From Micromonospora sp. KC213 (GTDB lineage: Bacteria; Actinomycetota; Actinomycetes; Mycobacteriales; Micromonosporaceae): 64,000 nucleotides of DNA. The notes beneath the pieces are model-generated. The model saw only the letters and a list, made by a program, of their open reading frames with translations, did not search any database and had not been told where the DNA came from. Each line of letters opens with the position of its first letter. Within the stretch, counting starts at the first letter, position 1. Positions 34,809 through 46,425 of this stretch are shown one piece after another. A program made the position numbers and the translations under genes. The DNA lies in assembly GCF_004348325.1 (NCBI RefSeq), contig NZ_SMKF01000006.1, positions 1 through 64,000 of the forward strand. The letters are read 5' to 3'.

Positions 34809-35926
34809 ATGACGACGACTTTCAGTGACGAGACCCGGGCCCGGGCGCGGGCGATCATCGCCCGGTACCCGGCCGACCGGTCCCGGTCGGCGCTGCTGCC
34901 GCTGCTGCACCTGGTGCAGTCGGAGGAGGGGTACGTCTCCCCGGCCGGCGTGGAGTTCTGCGCCGAGGTGCTCGGCCTGAACAAGGCCCAGGTCGGCGCC
35001 GTCGCCACCTTCTACACCATGTACAAGCGCCGGCCCACCGGTGACTACCTGGTCAGCGTCTGCACCAACACGATGTGCAACGTGCTCGGTGGCCAGGAGG
35101 TCTACGACACCCTCGCCGAGCACCTCGGCGTCGGGCACGACGAGACCACCGCCGACGGGAAGATCACCCTGGAGCACGCCGAGTGCCTGGCGGCCTGCGA
35201 CTACGGGCCGGTGATGACGGTCAACTACGACTTCTTCGACGGTGTCGACCCGCAGAGCGCGCTCGGCGTGGTCGACGAGCTGCGCGCCGGTGGCCGGCCG
35301 ATGCCGACCCGGGGCGCCCGGCTCTGCACCCTGAAGGAGATGTCGGTGCAGCTCGCCGGGTTCGCCGACGAGCGGGAGGGCGCGGTCGCCGACGGCGGGC
35401 CGGGGGAGCCGACCCTGCGGGGTCTGCGCCTGGCCGAGCAGCACGGCATCTCGGTGCCCGGCTTCGACCCGAACACCCCGATCCGCAGCAAGGCCGAGGC
35501 AGACAAGGCCGCCGCCGAGGCGAAGGCGAAGGCCGAGGCCACGAAGTCGGCCCCGGCACCGGCCGGCAACGCGGGCACCGGCGCACCGGCACGGCCCGAG
35601 CAGGCCACCGGTAGCACCGCGCCGGACGTCAAGGCACCGGACGACAAGTCGCCCGAGACCCGGGCCGCCGAGACCCGGCAGCCCGACGCGTCGACCGCCG
35701 TGCCCGACGCGCCCGGTACCAAGGTCCCGGCGGACACCACCCCGCCGTCGCCCCGCGACGCGCAGGAGGCGCAGGCCGCCGGAGCCGCCGCCAACCCGCC
35801 GGCCGGGGACGGCAAGCCCGCCGGCGACGAGGCCGGGGCGCAGCGGCGCAACCTCTCAGAAGCCGAGGCAGGATCCGGTGCCACCGGCGCGGGTTCCGCC
35901 GTCGCGAGCGAAACGGGGGTCCAGAA

Positions 35927-35930
<4 letters not shown>
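34809..35930 (+). CDS. nuoE: NADH-quinone oxidoreductase subunit E with long C-terminal extension
   Basis: A 373-residue protein. Residues 1-190 are the thioredoxin-like 24-kDa subunit with the [2Fe-2S] ligands Cys85, Cys90, Cys126 and Cys130. Residues 224-373 are an Ala/Pro/Glu/Lys-rich, apparently disordered tail, making the protein about twice the usual length. The ATG at 34809 directly follows the triple repeat, whose GAACGAAGGGCGG end may act as ribosome site. A GTG at 34623 would add 62 repeat-encoded residues and is less likely. The stop overlaps nuoF. Confidence 0.93.
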
Positions 35931-37242
<1,312 letters not shown>

Positions 37243-37243
<1 letters not shown>

Positions 37244-39744
37244 TGACCGACGTAGCGAAGCAGACCGAGACGGTCACGCTCACCATCGACGGCGTCGAGG
37301 TCACCGCCCCGAAGGGTGCGCTGTTGATCCGGGTCGCCGAGCAGTTGGGCACGGAGATCCCCCGGTTCTGCGACCACCCGCTGCTGGCCCCGGCGGGCGC
37401 CTGCCGCCAGTGCCTGGTGGAGGTGGAGGGCCAGCGCAAGCCGGTCGCCTCCTGCACCCAGACGGTCGCCGACGGCATGGTGGTCCGTACCCAGCTCACC
37501 TCCCCGGTCGCCAAGAAGGCGCAGGAGGGGGTGATGGAGCTGCTGCTGCTCAACCACCCGCTGGACTGCCCGATGTGCGACAAGGGCGGCGAGTGCCCGT
37601 TGCAGAACCAGGCGATGTCCACCGGCCGCGCCGACTCCCGGTTCCACGAGCACAAGCGGGAGTACGAGAAGCCGCTGGAGATCAGCACGCAGGTGCTGCT
37701 CGACCGCGAGCGGTGCGTGCTCTGCCAGCGCTGCACCCGGTTCTCCGAGGAGATCGCCGGCGACAAGTTCATCGACCTGATGGGCCGCTCGTCCGCCGAG
37801 GAGATCAACATCTACCGGGACGAGGAGTACGGCGAGGAAGGCGACGCCGGGGACGTCCCGTTCAACTCGTACTTCTCCGGCAACACCGTGCAGATCTGCC
37901 CGGTGGGGGCGCTGACCGGTGCCCAGTACCGGTTCCGGGCCCGGCCGTTCGACCTGGTCTCCAGCCCGAGTGTCTGCGAGCACTGTTCGGCCGGCTGCGC
38001 CCAGCGCACCGACTGGCGGCGGGGCAAGGTGCTGCGCCGGCTGGCCGGCGACGACCCGCAGGTCAACGAGGAGTGGAACTGCGACAAGGGCCGGTGGGGC
38101 TTCCAGTACACCCGTGCCGTCGACCGGCTCACCACCCCGCTGGTTCGTGACGAGCACAGCGGGGAGCTGCGGGCGGCGTCCTGGAGCGAGGCGCTGACCC
38201 GGGCCGCCGAGGGGCTGCGCGCCGCCCGGGACGGCGGGCAGGGCACGGCGGTGCTGACCGGCGGCCGGCTCACCGTCGAGGACGCCTACGCGTACGCGAA
38301 GTTCGCCCGGGTCGCCCTGCACACCAACGACATCGACTTCCGGGCCCGGCCGGTCTCCCGCGAGGAGGCCGACTTCCTGGCCAGCACCGTCGCCGGGGCC
38401 ACCGAGGTGACCTACGCCGACGTGGAGAAGGCGTCCGCGGTGGTGCTGGTCGGCCTGGAGCCGGAGGAGGAGTGCCCGATCCTCTTCCTGCGGCTGCGCA
38501 AGGCGTACCTGAAGAAGAAGCTGACGGTCTACGCGATCGCCCCGTTCGCCACCCGTGGCCTGGAGAAGCTCGGCGCCAAGCTGGCCCGGGTGGTGCCGGG
38601 CGAGGAGGCGAGCGTGCTCGCCGAGCACCACACCGTGGCCGAGGCGCTGGGCACCGAGGGGGCCATCCTCTTCGTCGGCGAGCGGCTGGCCAGCGTACCG
38701 GGCGGCCTCTCCGCCGCGGCGGACGTGGCCCGGCGTACCGGCGCGAAGCTGGCCTGGGTGCCGCGGCGCGCGGGTGACCGCGGCGCGGTCGACGCCGGTT
38801 GCCTGCCCAACCTGCTGCCCGGTGGGCGGCCGGTGACCGAGCCCGCCGCCCGCGCCGAACTCGGCGAGGCGTGGGACATCCCGGCCGGGGTCATCCCCAG
38901 CCAGGCCGGTCGGGACACCGACCAGATCCTCGCCGCGGCGGCCGACGGCCGGCTCGGCGCCCTGGTGGTGGCCGGCGTGGACCCGGCCGACCTGGCCGAC
39001 CCGCGCCTGGCCGAACAGGCCCTCGACGCGGTGCCGTTCCTGGTCAGCCTGGAACTGCGCAACTCAGCGGTGACCCGCCGGGCGGACGTCGTCTTCCCGG
39101 TCGCGCCGGTGGTCGAGAAGGCCGGCAGCTTCCTGGACTGGGAGGGGCGGCTGCGCACCTTCGAGGAGGTGCTGCACACCGGGGCGCTCTCCGACGGCCG
39201 GGTGCTCGACGCGCTCGCCGCACAGCTCGACGTCCGGCTCGGCACCGGCGACGTGCCGAGCATCCGCCGCGAGCTGGGCGGGCTGCCGCCGACCCGGGTG
39301 AATTCGCCGGCCGTCCCCAGCGTCGAGCCCGGTGCCGTGCCGAGGCCCGGGCCGGGCGAGGCCGTGCTGGCCACCTGGCACCAGCTCATCGACCTGGGCA
39401 GCCTCATCGACGGTGACGAGCACCTCGCCGGCACCGCCCGCCCGCCGGTGGTCCGGCTCGGCAAGGGCACCGCCGAGGCGCTCGGTGTCGCCGACGGCGA
39501 TCCGGTGACGGTGGGCACCGACCGGGGGGCGGTGACCCTGCCGACGCTGATCACCGAGATGCCGGACGGCGTGGTCTGGCTGCCGACCAACTCACCCGGC
39601 TCGACCGTGCGGCGCAGCCTCGGCGCGACGTCCGGCACGGTCGTACGGATCTCCGCGGCCACCGCCGGGGCCATCCCGGCCGAACGGGCCGCCGCGGACG
39701 AGACCGGCAGCCCCGCAGTCGCGAACGAAAGGTGGGCACGGTGA
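37243..39744 (+). CDS. nuoG: NADH-quinone oxidoreductase subunit G
   Basis: An 833-residue iron-sulfur subunit. The N-terminal ferredoxin domain has Cys43, Cys54, Cys57 and Cys71. It is followed by [14 protein letters not shown], the 4Fe-4S block [13 protein letters not shown]...CPVGALTG, and a CEHCSAGC...NCDKGRWG block that would bind the off-path N7 cluster found in some bacteria. A molybdopterin-oxidoreductase-like region and a C-terminal beta domain complete it. Its last codons ([10 protein letters not shown]) are encoded by a fragment of the junction repeat, which also gives the nuoH ribosome site. Confidence 0.95.
39711..39733 (+). repeat. Fragment of the junction repeat at nuoG/nuoH
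   Basis: CCCCGCAGTCGCGAACGAAA at 39711-39730 plus GGT is the same as the right end of the element at nuoM/nuoN and nearly the same as the nuoD/nuoE units. It encodes the end of NuoG, and GAAAGG sits eight bases before the nuoH GTG. Confidence 0.7.
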
Positions 39745-41093
39745 CCGTCCTCCTCGCGCAGGACCCGACGCTGGCCGACTTCGGCCGGGACCCGTGGTGG
39801 CTGGTCCTCGGCAAGATCGTGTTCGCGTTCGTGTTCGGCCTGTTGGCCACGCTGCTCGGCGTCTGGTTCGAGCGGCGGGTGGTCGGCTACATGCAGGTCC
39901 GGCCCGGCCCGAACCAGGTCGGCCCGTTCGGCCTGCTGCAGACCCTCGCCGACGGTCTGAAGATGGCCTTCAAGGAGGACATCCTCCCGCGGGCCGCGGA
40001 CAAGGTCGTCTACTTCTTCGCACCGGTCATCTCGGTGGTCTGCGCGGTCACCGCCCTGTCGGTGATCCCGTTCGGTCCGATGGTGAGCATCTTCGGGCAC
40101 CGGACCCCGTTGCAGGTCACCGACGTGCCGGTGGCGGTGTTGGTGCTGCTGGCGTGTTCCTCGCTGGCCGTCTACGGCGTCGTGCTCGGCGGTTGGGCCT
40201 CCGGTTCGACCTACCCGCTGCTCGGCGGTCTCCGCTCCACCGCCCAGATGATCTCGTACGAGGTCGCGATGGGGTTGAGCATCGTGGCGGTCTTCATGAC
40301 CGCCGGCACGATGTCCACCAGTGGGATCGTCGCCGCCCAGGCGAGCGGCACCACGCTGAGCCTCGGCGGCTTCGAGATCCCGGCCCCCGGCTGGTACGCG
40401 ATCCTGTTGCTGCCCAGCTTCATCATCTTCTTCATCGCCATCGTCGGTGAGACCAACCGGGCACCGTTCGACCTGCCCGAGGCGGAGTCGGAGCTGGTCG
40501 CGGGCTTCATGACCGAGTACAGCTCGCTGAAGTTCGCGCTCTTCATGCTCTCCGAGTACGTCGCGATGGTGACCATGTCCGCGGTGACCACGACGTTGTT
40601 CCTCGGCGGTTGGCGGGCCCCGGCCCCGATCACCACCTTCTGGGCGGGGGCCAACTCCGGCTGGTGGCCGATGCTGTGGTTCTTCGGCAAGGTGCTGATC
40701 CTGGTCTTCGTCTTCGTCTGGCTCCGGGGCACCCTGCCCCGGCTCCGGTACGACCAGTTCATGCGTCTGGGCTGGAAGGTCCTGCTGCCGATCAACCTGG
40801 TCTGGATCCTGGTCCTGGCCGGCCTGCGGTCGATCGAGGACTGGCAGTCGCGGGACCGGATGCTGGCCACCGCCGTCGGCGCGGGTGTGCTGCTGCTGAT
40901 CACGATCCTCTGGCCCAGCCGGCAGCCGAAGCCGAAACCGACTCTGCAGGAACAGGTCGACAGCCGTCCACCGGGCAGCTTCCCGCTGCCCCCGCTGGAC
41001 CTTCAGGTACCACCGAGCCCGCGCACCAAGCGCGTGGTCGCCGAGCGGGAGCCGGCCAACATCGTTGCCGGCTCGGACTCCAGGGAGGTGTGA
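39741..41093 (+). CDS. nuoH: NADH-quinone oxidoreductase subunit H
   Basis: A 450-residue membrane subunit with about eight helices, which docks NuoB/D to the membrane and forms the entry of the quinone tunnel. Family segments include [19 protein letters not shown], a cytoplasmic loop with [20 protein letters not shown] and [14 protein letters not shown]. The C-terminal 60 residues are a Pro-rich extension. The GTG at 39741 is chosen over 39732 because GAAAGG then has proper spacing. It overlaps the nuoG stop. Confidence 0.94.
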   Translation: MTVLLAQDPTLADFGRDPWWLVLGKIVFAFVFGLLATLLGVWFERRVVGYMQVRPGPNQVGPFGLLQTLADGLKMAFKEDILPRAADKVVYFFAPVISVVCAVTALSVIPFGPMVSIFGHRTPLQVTDVPVAVLVLLACSSLAVYGVVLGGWASGSTYPLLGGLRSTAQMISYEVAMGLSIVAVFMTAGTMSTSGIVAAQASGTTLSLGGFEIPAPGWYAILLLPSFIIFFIAIVGETNRAPFDLPEAESELVAGFMTEYSSLKFALFMLSEYVAMVTMSAVTTTLFLGGWRAPAPITTFWAGANSGWWPMLWFFGKVLILVFVFVWLRGTLPRLRYDQFMRLGWKVLLPINLVWILVLAGLRSIEDWQSRDRMLATAVGAGVLLLITILWPSRQPKPKPTLQEQVDSRPPGSFPLPPLDLQVPPSPRTKRVVAEREPANIVAGSDSREV

Positions 41094-41094
41094 C

Positions 41095-41736
41095 GTGGGC
41101 GCGATCACCGGAACGTTCAAGGGCTTCGGGGTCACCTTCTCGCACATGTTCAGGAAGGTCGTCACCACCGACTACCCGTTCAAGCCGCCGGTCTCGGCGC
41201 CGCGCTACCACGGCCGGCACATCCTGAACCGGCATCCGGACGGCCTGGAGAAGTGCATCGGCTGCGAGCTGTGCGCCTGGGCCTGCCCGGCGGACGCGAT
41301 CTACGTCGAGGGTGGCGACAACAGCGAGGAGCAACGCTTCTCGCCAGGTGAGCGGTACGCCAGCGTCTACCAGATCAACTACGCCCGGTGCATCTTCTGC
41401 GGGCTCTGCATCGAGGCCTGCCCGACCCGTTCGCTGACCATGAGCAACGAGTACGAGCTGGCCCGCGACAACCGGCAGGACCTGATCTTCACCAAGGAGC
41501 AGTTGCTCGCGCCGCTGCTGCCGGGCATGGAGCAGCCGCCGCACCCGATGCGGCTGGGCGACAGTGAGAAGGACTACTACGTCGGCGCGCTGGACAACCC
41601 GGGTACCTCGGCCGGTGCCGAGCGATCGGCCAACAACCCGGGCCGCTACCAGCTCGAGGAACACCCGGGGGTGACCTTCCCCGGCGCCGAGCAGCACGCC
41701 CAGCGGGCCGAGGCGGGCAAGGGAGCAGAAGCATGA
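41095..41736 (+). CDS. nuoI: NADH-quinone oxidoreductase subunit I
   Basis: A 213-residue ferredoxin-type subunit carrying two [4Fe-4S] clusters (N6a and N6b): [12 protein letters not shown] at Cys54-Cys64 and [12 protein letters not shown] at Cys99-Cys109. It links NuoG to NuoB. An amphipathic N-terminal helix and a disordered C-terminal tail flank the core. GGGAGG precedes the GTG at 41095. It overlaps nuoJ by four bases. Confidence 0.95.
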   Translation: MGAITGTFKGFGVTFSHMFRKVVTTDYPFKPPVSAPRYHGRHILNRHPDGLEKCIGCELCAWACPADAIYVEGGDNSEEQRFSPGERYASVYQINYARCIFCGLCIEACPTRSLTMSNEYELARDNRQDLIFTKEQLLAPLLPGMEQPPHPMRLGDSEKDYYVGALDNPGTSAGAERSANNPGRYQLEEHPGVTFPGAEQHAQRAEAGKGAEA

Positions 41737-42503
41737 CCACGTCTACGGTGCTCGCCGCGGCGGGTGAGGTGTCCGGGGGTGAGGAGGTCACCTTCTGGAT
41801 CCTCGCCCCGCTGGCGCTGATCGGCGCGATCGGCATGGTGTGGGCCCGCAACGCGGTGCACTCCGCGCTATGGCTGGTGCTGACCATGCTCTGCCTGGGC
41901 GTGTTCTACGTGCTTCAGGCCGGACCGTTCATCGGCATGGTGCAGATCATCGTCTACACCGGCGCGATCATGATGCTCTTCCTCTTCGTGCTGATGCTGG
42001 TCGGCCGGGACGCCTCCGACTCGCTGATCGAGACGTTGCGCGGGCAGCGGATCGCCGCGGTGGTGCTGGGTCTCGGCTTCGCCGGCCTGATCGGCACCGG
42101 TCTGCACCGGGCGCTCGGCGGGACCGCCGGAGTGGGCCTGGAACAGGCCAACGCCGAGGGGAACGTGCAGGGCATCGCGCGGCTGCTCTTCACCAAGTAC
42201 GTCTTCGCCTTCGAGCTGACCTCGGCGCTGCTGATCACGGCGGCCGTCGGCGCGATGGTGCTGGCGCACATCGAGCGGCGCCGGGAGGACCGGATGGACC
42301 AGGTCGCCACCATGAAGGCCCGGTTCCGCCCCGGCAACTACCCGGGTCCGAAGCCCGGCCCCGGTGTCTTCGCCACCTCGTCCTCGGTGGCCACCCCGGC
42401 CCGCCTGCCCGACGGCCGGCTGACCGAGCGCAGCACCCCGGAGATCCTGCCGGTGCGGGAGATGACCGCCGAGGAAACCTCCCTGAAGGGGACTGACAAA
42501 TGA
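41733..42503 (+). CDS. nuoJ: NADH-quinone oxidoreductase subunit J
   Basis: A 256-residue membrane subunit with five helices, including the [24 protein letters not shown] segment (seen in parts) that contains the pi-bulge helix coupling quinone chemistry to proton pumping. The C-terminal 80 residues are a hydrophilic tail. It overlaps nuoI and nuoK by four bases each. Confidence 0.94.
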   Translation: MTTSTVLAAAGEVSGGEEVTFWILAPLALIGAIGMVWARNAVHSALWLVLTMLCLGVFYVLQAGPFIGMVQIIVYTGAIMMLFLFVLMLVGRDASDSLIETLRGQRIAAVVLGLGFAGLIGTGLHRALGGTAGVGLEQANAEGNVQGIARLLFTKYVFAFELTSALLITAAVGAMVLAHIERRREDRMDQVATMKARFRPGNYPGPKPGPGVFATSSSVATPARLPDGRLTERSTPEILPVREMTAEETSLKGTDK

Positions 42504-42799
42504 CCCCCGACTACTACCTCATCCTCGCGGCGGTGCTCTTCACCATCGGCGCCGTCGGCGTGCTGGTTCGGCGTAACGCGATCGTGCTGTTCATGTGCGT
42601 CGAGCTGATGCTCAACGCGGCGAACCTGACGCTGGTCACCTTCAGCCGGATCAACGGTGACCTCAACGGCCAGATCATGGCGTTCTTCGTGATGGTGGTG
42701 GCCGCGGCCGAGGTCGTGATCGGGCTCGCCATCATCATGTCGATCTTCCGGACCCGGCGCTCGGCGAGCGTCGACGACGCCAACCTGCTGAAGTACTAA
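42500..42799 (+). CDS. nuoK: NADH-quinone oxidoreductase subunit K
   Basis: A 99-residue three-helix antiporter-like subunit with the membrane-embedded glutamates of the proton path in [13 protein letters not shown] and [11 protein letters not shown]. Length and sequence are typical. The ATG at 42500 overlaps the nuoJ stop. Confidence 0.95.
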   Translation: MTPDYYLILAAVLFTIGAVGVLVRRNAIVLFMCVELMLNAANLTLVTFSRINGDLNGQIMAFFVMVVAAAEVVIGLAIIMSIFRTRRSASVDDANLLKY

Positions 42800-42811
42800 A
42801 GGGGCCCTGCG

Positions 42812-44770
42812 GTGGATCACATTCTGACGTACGCCCAGGCAGAGCCGACCGGTGCCGTCACCTACGCGGCGGCCAGCGGTCTGCTGAGCAGCGTCTGGCT
42901 GCTGGTGGCGATTCCGCTGGTCAGCGCAGCCATCCTGCTGCTGCTCGGCCGGCGGGCGGACCGCTGGGGGCACTGGCTCGGGGTGGCCGCGATCGGCGTC
43001 GCGTTCGTGCTCGGGGTGGCCTCCTTCCTCCAGCTGCGCGGCCTGGAGAACAAGTCCGTCGAGCTGAGCCTCTGGGACTTCATCGCCGTCGGCAACCTGA
43101 GAGTGGACTTCGGGCTGCTCTTCGATCCGCTGGCCGCGGTCTTCGTCCTGCTGATCACCGGGGTGGGTTTCCTGATCCACCTCTACGCGGTCGAGTACAT
43201 GGCGCACGACGAGGGCCGGCGGCGGTTCTTCGCGTACTTCAACCTGTTCGTCGCCGCGATGCTGCTGCTGGTGCTCGGCAACAACTACGTGATGCTCTAC
43301 TTCGGCTGGGAGGGCGTCGGTCTGGCGTCGTACCTGCTGATTTCCTTCTGGTACGGGCGGCCGAGCGCTGCCACCGCCGGCAAGAAGGCGTTCCTGATGA
43401 ACCGGGTCGGTGACGCCGGCCTGGCGATCGGCATCTTCATCATGTTCGCCACCCTCGGCACCACCCAGTACGACGAGGTCTTCACCGGCGTCGGCGGGCT
43501 GGCCGGCGGCACCGTGCTGGTGCTGGGCCTGCTGCTGCTGCTCGGCGCGTGCGGCAAGTCCGGCCAGTTCCCGCTCCAGGCGTGGCTGCCGGACGCGATG
43601 GAGGGCCCGACCCCGGTGTCGGCGCTCATCCACGCCGCCACCATGGTCACCGCCGGCGTCTACCTGATCGCCCGCTCGAACCCGATCTTCTCGGCCAACG
43701 CCACGCTCCAGCTCGTGGTGGTCAGTGTCGGCGCGGTCACCCTGCTGATGGGCTGCCTCATCGGCGCGGCCAAGGACGACATCAAGCGGGTGCTGGCCTG
43801 GTCGACGGTGAGCCAGATCGGCTACATGTTCCTCGGCGTCGGTCTGGGCGGCGGGGCGTACGCGCTGGCCATCGTGCACCTGCTGGCGCACGGCTTCTTC
43901 AAGGCCAACATGTTCCTCGGCGCCGGCTCGGTCATGCACGGCATGAACGACCAGGTGGACATCCGCCGCTTCGGCGGCCTGTCGAAGTACATGAAGGTCA
44001 CCTGGATCACCTTCATGATGGGCTGGCTGGCCATCATCGGCATGTTCCCCTTCTCCGGCTTCTTCTCCAAGGAGCCGATCATCGTGGCCGCGTTCGAGCG
44101 GGAGGGCTGGACGGCCTGGCTGTTCGGCGGCGCGGCGCTGCTCGGTGCGGGGCTGACCGCCTTCTACATGACCCGGCTGTTCGTGCTCACCTTCCACGGA
44201 CCGAAGCGGTGGACCGAGGACATCGAGCACCCGCACGAGTCGCCGAAGCTGATGACGATCCCGCTGATCCTGCTGGCGATCGGGTCGGTCGGTGCCGGTT
44301 TCCTGCTCGCCACGTCGGTGCCGGACTGGTTGACCGCCACCGCCGGCCTGGGTGGCCAGACGGAGGGGCACGAGGCCGTCCTGTCGCACGTCGTGATCAC
44401 CGTGCTCTCGCTGCTGGTCACGGTGCTCGGCGCGGGGCTGGCCTGGATGCTGTTCCGGGCCGGTACGGCCACCGAGCCGCAGCCGGCCGGGGTGCTGGTC
44501 ACCGCCGCCCGGCGCAACCTGTACACCGACGCCTTCAACGAGGCGGTCTTCGAGAAGCCCGGTATCTTCCTCACCCGGGCGCTGGTCTTCCTGGACAACC
44601 GGGGCGTCGACGGGCTGGTCAACGGCCTGGCGGCGGCGGTCGGTGGCGGCTCCGGCCGGCTCCGCCGGCTACAGACCGGCTTCGTCCGGTCGTACGCGAC
44701 GTCCATCCTCACCGGCGCGCTGCTGGTGGTGGCGGCGTTCCTGGCCGTACAGGCGGGGTGGTTGGCGTGA
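42812..44770 (+). CDS. nuoL: NADH-quinone oxidoreductase subunit L
   Basis: A 652-residue Mrp-antiporter-like proton-pumping subunit with about 16 helices. Key parts are the LYFGWEGVGLASYLLISFWY glutamate helix, the discontinuous-helix lysine segment GKSGQFPLQAWLPDAMEGPTPVSALIHAATMV (in parts), and a long lateral C-terminal helix (AAARRNLYTDAFNEAVFEKP region). The GTG at 42812 follows a modest GGGG site. A 21-codon frame overlaps its stop. Confidence 0.94.
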   Translation: MDHILTYAQAEPTGAVTYAAASGLLSSVWLLVAIPLVSAAILLLLGRRADRWGHWLGVAAIGVAFVLGVASFLQLRGLENKSVELSLWDFIAVGNLRVDFGLLFDPLAAVFVLLITGVGFLIHLYAVEYMAHDEGRRRFFAYFNLFVAAMLLLVLGNNYVMLYFGWEGVGLASYLLISFWYGRPSAATAGKKAFLMNRVGDAGLAIGIFIMFATLGTTQYDEVFTGVGGLAGGTVLVLGLLLLLGACGKSGQFPLQAWLPDAMEGPTPVSALIHAATMVTAGVYLIARSNPIFSANATLQLVVVSVGAVTLLMGCLIGAAKDDIKRVLAWSTVSQIGYMFLGVGLGGGAYALAIVHLLAHGFFKANMFLGAGSVMHGMNDQVDIRRFGGLSKYMKVTWITFMMGWLAIIGMFPFSGFFSKEPIIVAAFEREGWTAWLFGGAALLGAGLTAFYMTRLFVLTFHGPKRWTEDIEHPHESPKLMTIPLILLAIGSVGAGFLLATSVPDWLTATAGLGGQTEGHEAVLSHVVITVLSLLVTVLGAGLAWMLFRAGTATEPQPAGVLVTAARRNLYTDAFNEAVFEKPGIFLTRALVFLDNRGVDGLVNGLAAAVGGGSGRLRRLQTGFVRSYATSILTGALLVVAAFLAVQAGWLA

Positions 44771-44832
44771 TCGACCTTCAGGCGGCCGTCGTCGGCGGAC
44801 CGCGCAGTGACGACGGAGGTAAGGCCGAATAA
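44767..44832 (+). CDS. Possible 21-residue coupling mini-gene between nuoL and nuoM
   Basis: A GTG at 44767 overlaps the nuoL stop (GTGA), and the 21-codon frame ends in TAATG, overlapping the nuoM start. It exactly bridges the only sizeable gap in the right half of the operon. The product is hydrophilic and unrecognised. It may act only to carry ribosomes to nuoM, whose site GGAGGTAAGG lies inside it. Chance is not excluded. Confidence 0.3.
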   Translation: MIDLQAAVVGGPRSDDGGKAE

Positions 44833-46364
44833 TGTCCGACTTCCCGTTCCTCTCGGTGCTCACCGTGGCGCCGCTGGTCGGTGCGCTGGTGGTGGTCCTG
44901 CTGCCCCGGCGGCGGCCCGAGCTGGCCAAGCAGGTGGCGCTCGGCTGGTCACTGCTGGTGCTGGCGCTCTCCGTGGTCATGTGGGTGTCGTTCCAGGTCG
45001 ACGGCGACCGGTTGCAGTTCCGTGAGTCGTACCCGTGGATCCCGACCTGGGGGGTCAACTTCACCTTCGCCGCGGACGGCATCGCGCTGGTCATGTTGAT
45101 GCTGATCGCGGTGCTGGTGCCGCTGGTGATCCTGGCGTCCTGGCACGACGCCGAGTCCTCGAAGCGGTCGGTGCCGGTCTACTTCGCCCTGCTGCTCGTC
45201 CTCGAGTGCACGATGATCGGCGTCTTCGCCGCCGCCGACGTCTTCCTGTTCTACGTGTTCTTCGAGGTCATGCTGGTGCCGATGTACTTCCTGATCGGCA
45301 GCTACGGCGGCCACCAGCGGCAGTACGCGGCGGTGAAGTTCTTCCTCTACTCGCTCGTCGGCGGTCTGTTCATGCTGGCCGCGGTGGTCGGCCTCTGGGT
45401 GGTCGGCGGGAAGACCCTCGACTGGCAGACGCTGACCCAGGTGGACATCTCCACCGGCACCGAGCGTTGGCTGTTCCTCGGCTTCTTCCTCGCCTTCGCC
45501 ATCAAGGCGCCGTTCTTCCCCTTCCACACCTGGCTGCCGGACGCCGGTGGGGCCGCCCCGGCGGGCGCCGCCGCACTGCTGGTCGGGGTGCTGGACAAGG
45601 TCGGCACCTTCGGCATCCTGCGGTACTGCCTGCCGCTGTTCCCCGAGGCGTCGAAGTGGTTCGCGCCGTGGGCGCTGGCGCTGGGCCTGATCGGCATCAT
45701 CTACGCGGCGTTGCTGGCGGTGGGGCAGTCCGACCTGAAGCGGCTGGTGTCGTACACCTCGATCGCCCACTTCGGTTTCATCGGGGTCGGTATCTTCGCC
45801 TTCACCACCCAGGCCGGCACCGGCGCGGTGCTCTACATGCTCAACCACGGGCTCGCCACCGGCCTGCTGTTCCTGGTGGTGGGGATGCTGATCGCCCGCC
45901 GGGGATCGGCGCTGATCAAGGACTTCGGCGGCGCGGGCAAGCTGATGCCGCTGCTGGCCGGGGTGCTCTTCTTCGCCGGCCTGGCCTCCCTGGCCCTGCC
46001 CGGCACGGCACCGTTCGTCTCCGAGTTCCTGGTGCTGATCGGCACGTTCACGGTGAACAAGCCGGTCGCGGTGATCGCCACCCTGGGCATCATCCTGGCC
46101 GCCGCGTACGTGCTGTGGATGGTACAGCGCACCACGCAGGGCACCCTCAACCCGGAGCTGACCGGCATCGAGGCGATGCGCCGCGACCTGAGCCTGCGGG
46201 AGAAGGTCGTGGTCGCCCCGCTGATCGCCCTGGTCCTGCTGCTCGGCTTCTACCCGAAGCCGGTCACCGATGTCATCAACCCCGCCGTCCAGGCGACCAT
46301 GCAGGACGTCGGCAAGACCGATCCCGCCCCTGAGGTCGGCAGCGTCCAGGAGGCTAGCCGGTGA
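44832..46364 (+). CDS. nuoM: NADH-quinone oxidoreductase subunit M
   Basis: A 510-residue antiporter-like proton-pumping subunit with about 14 helices. The family signatures FYVFFEVMLVPMYFLIGSYGG and KAPFFPFHTWLPDAGGAAPAGAAALLVGVLDKVGTFG (in parts) are clear. GGAGG precedes the ATG at 44832. Its stop codon lies within a copy of the junction repeat that runs up to nuoN. Confidence 0.95.
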   Translation: MSDFPFLSVLTVAPLVGALVVVLLPRRRPELAKQVALGWSLLVLALSVVMWVSFQVDGDRLQFRESYPWIPTWGVNFTFAADGIALVMLMLIAVLVPLVILASWHDAESSKRSVPVYFALLLVLECTMIGVFAAADVFLFYVFFEVMLVPMYFLIGSYGGHQRQYAAVKFFLYSLVGGLFMLAAVVGLWVVGGKTLDWQTLTQVDISTGTERWLFLGFFLAFAIKAPFFPFHTWLPDAGGAAPAGAAALLVGVLDKVGTFGILRYCLPLFPEASKWFAPWALALGLIGIIYAALLAVGQSDLKRLVSYTSIAHFGFIGVGIFAFTTQAGTGAVLYMLNHGLATGLLFLVVGMLIARRGSALIKDFGGAGKLMPLLAGVLFFAGLASLALPGTAPFVSEFLVLIGTFTVNKPVAVIATLGIILAAAYVLWMVQRTTQGTLNPELTGIEAMRRDLSLREKVVVAPLIALVLLLGFYPKPVTDVINPAVQATMQDVGKTDPAPEVGSVQEASR

Positions 46365-46419
46365 GCGCGAGGAGTGAACGAGCGCAGCGAGTGAGCCCCG
46401 CAGTCGCGAACGAAAGGTC
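46359..46419 (+). repeat. Single variant copy of the junction repeat between nuoM and nuoN
   Basis: The stretch begins CCGGTGAGCGCGAGGAGTG and ends CAGTCGCGAACGAAAGG, sharing both ends with the 60-bp units at nuoD/nuoE but with a different middle (AACGAGCGCAGCGAGTGAG). It provides the nuoM stop codon and places GAAAGG upstream of the nuoN GTG. Confidence 0.85.
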
Positions 46420-46425
46420 AGACCA

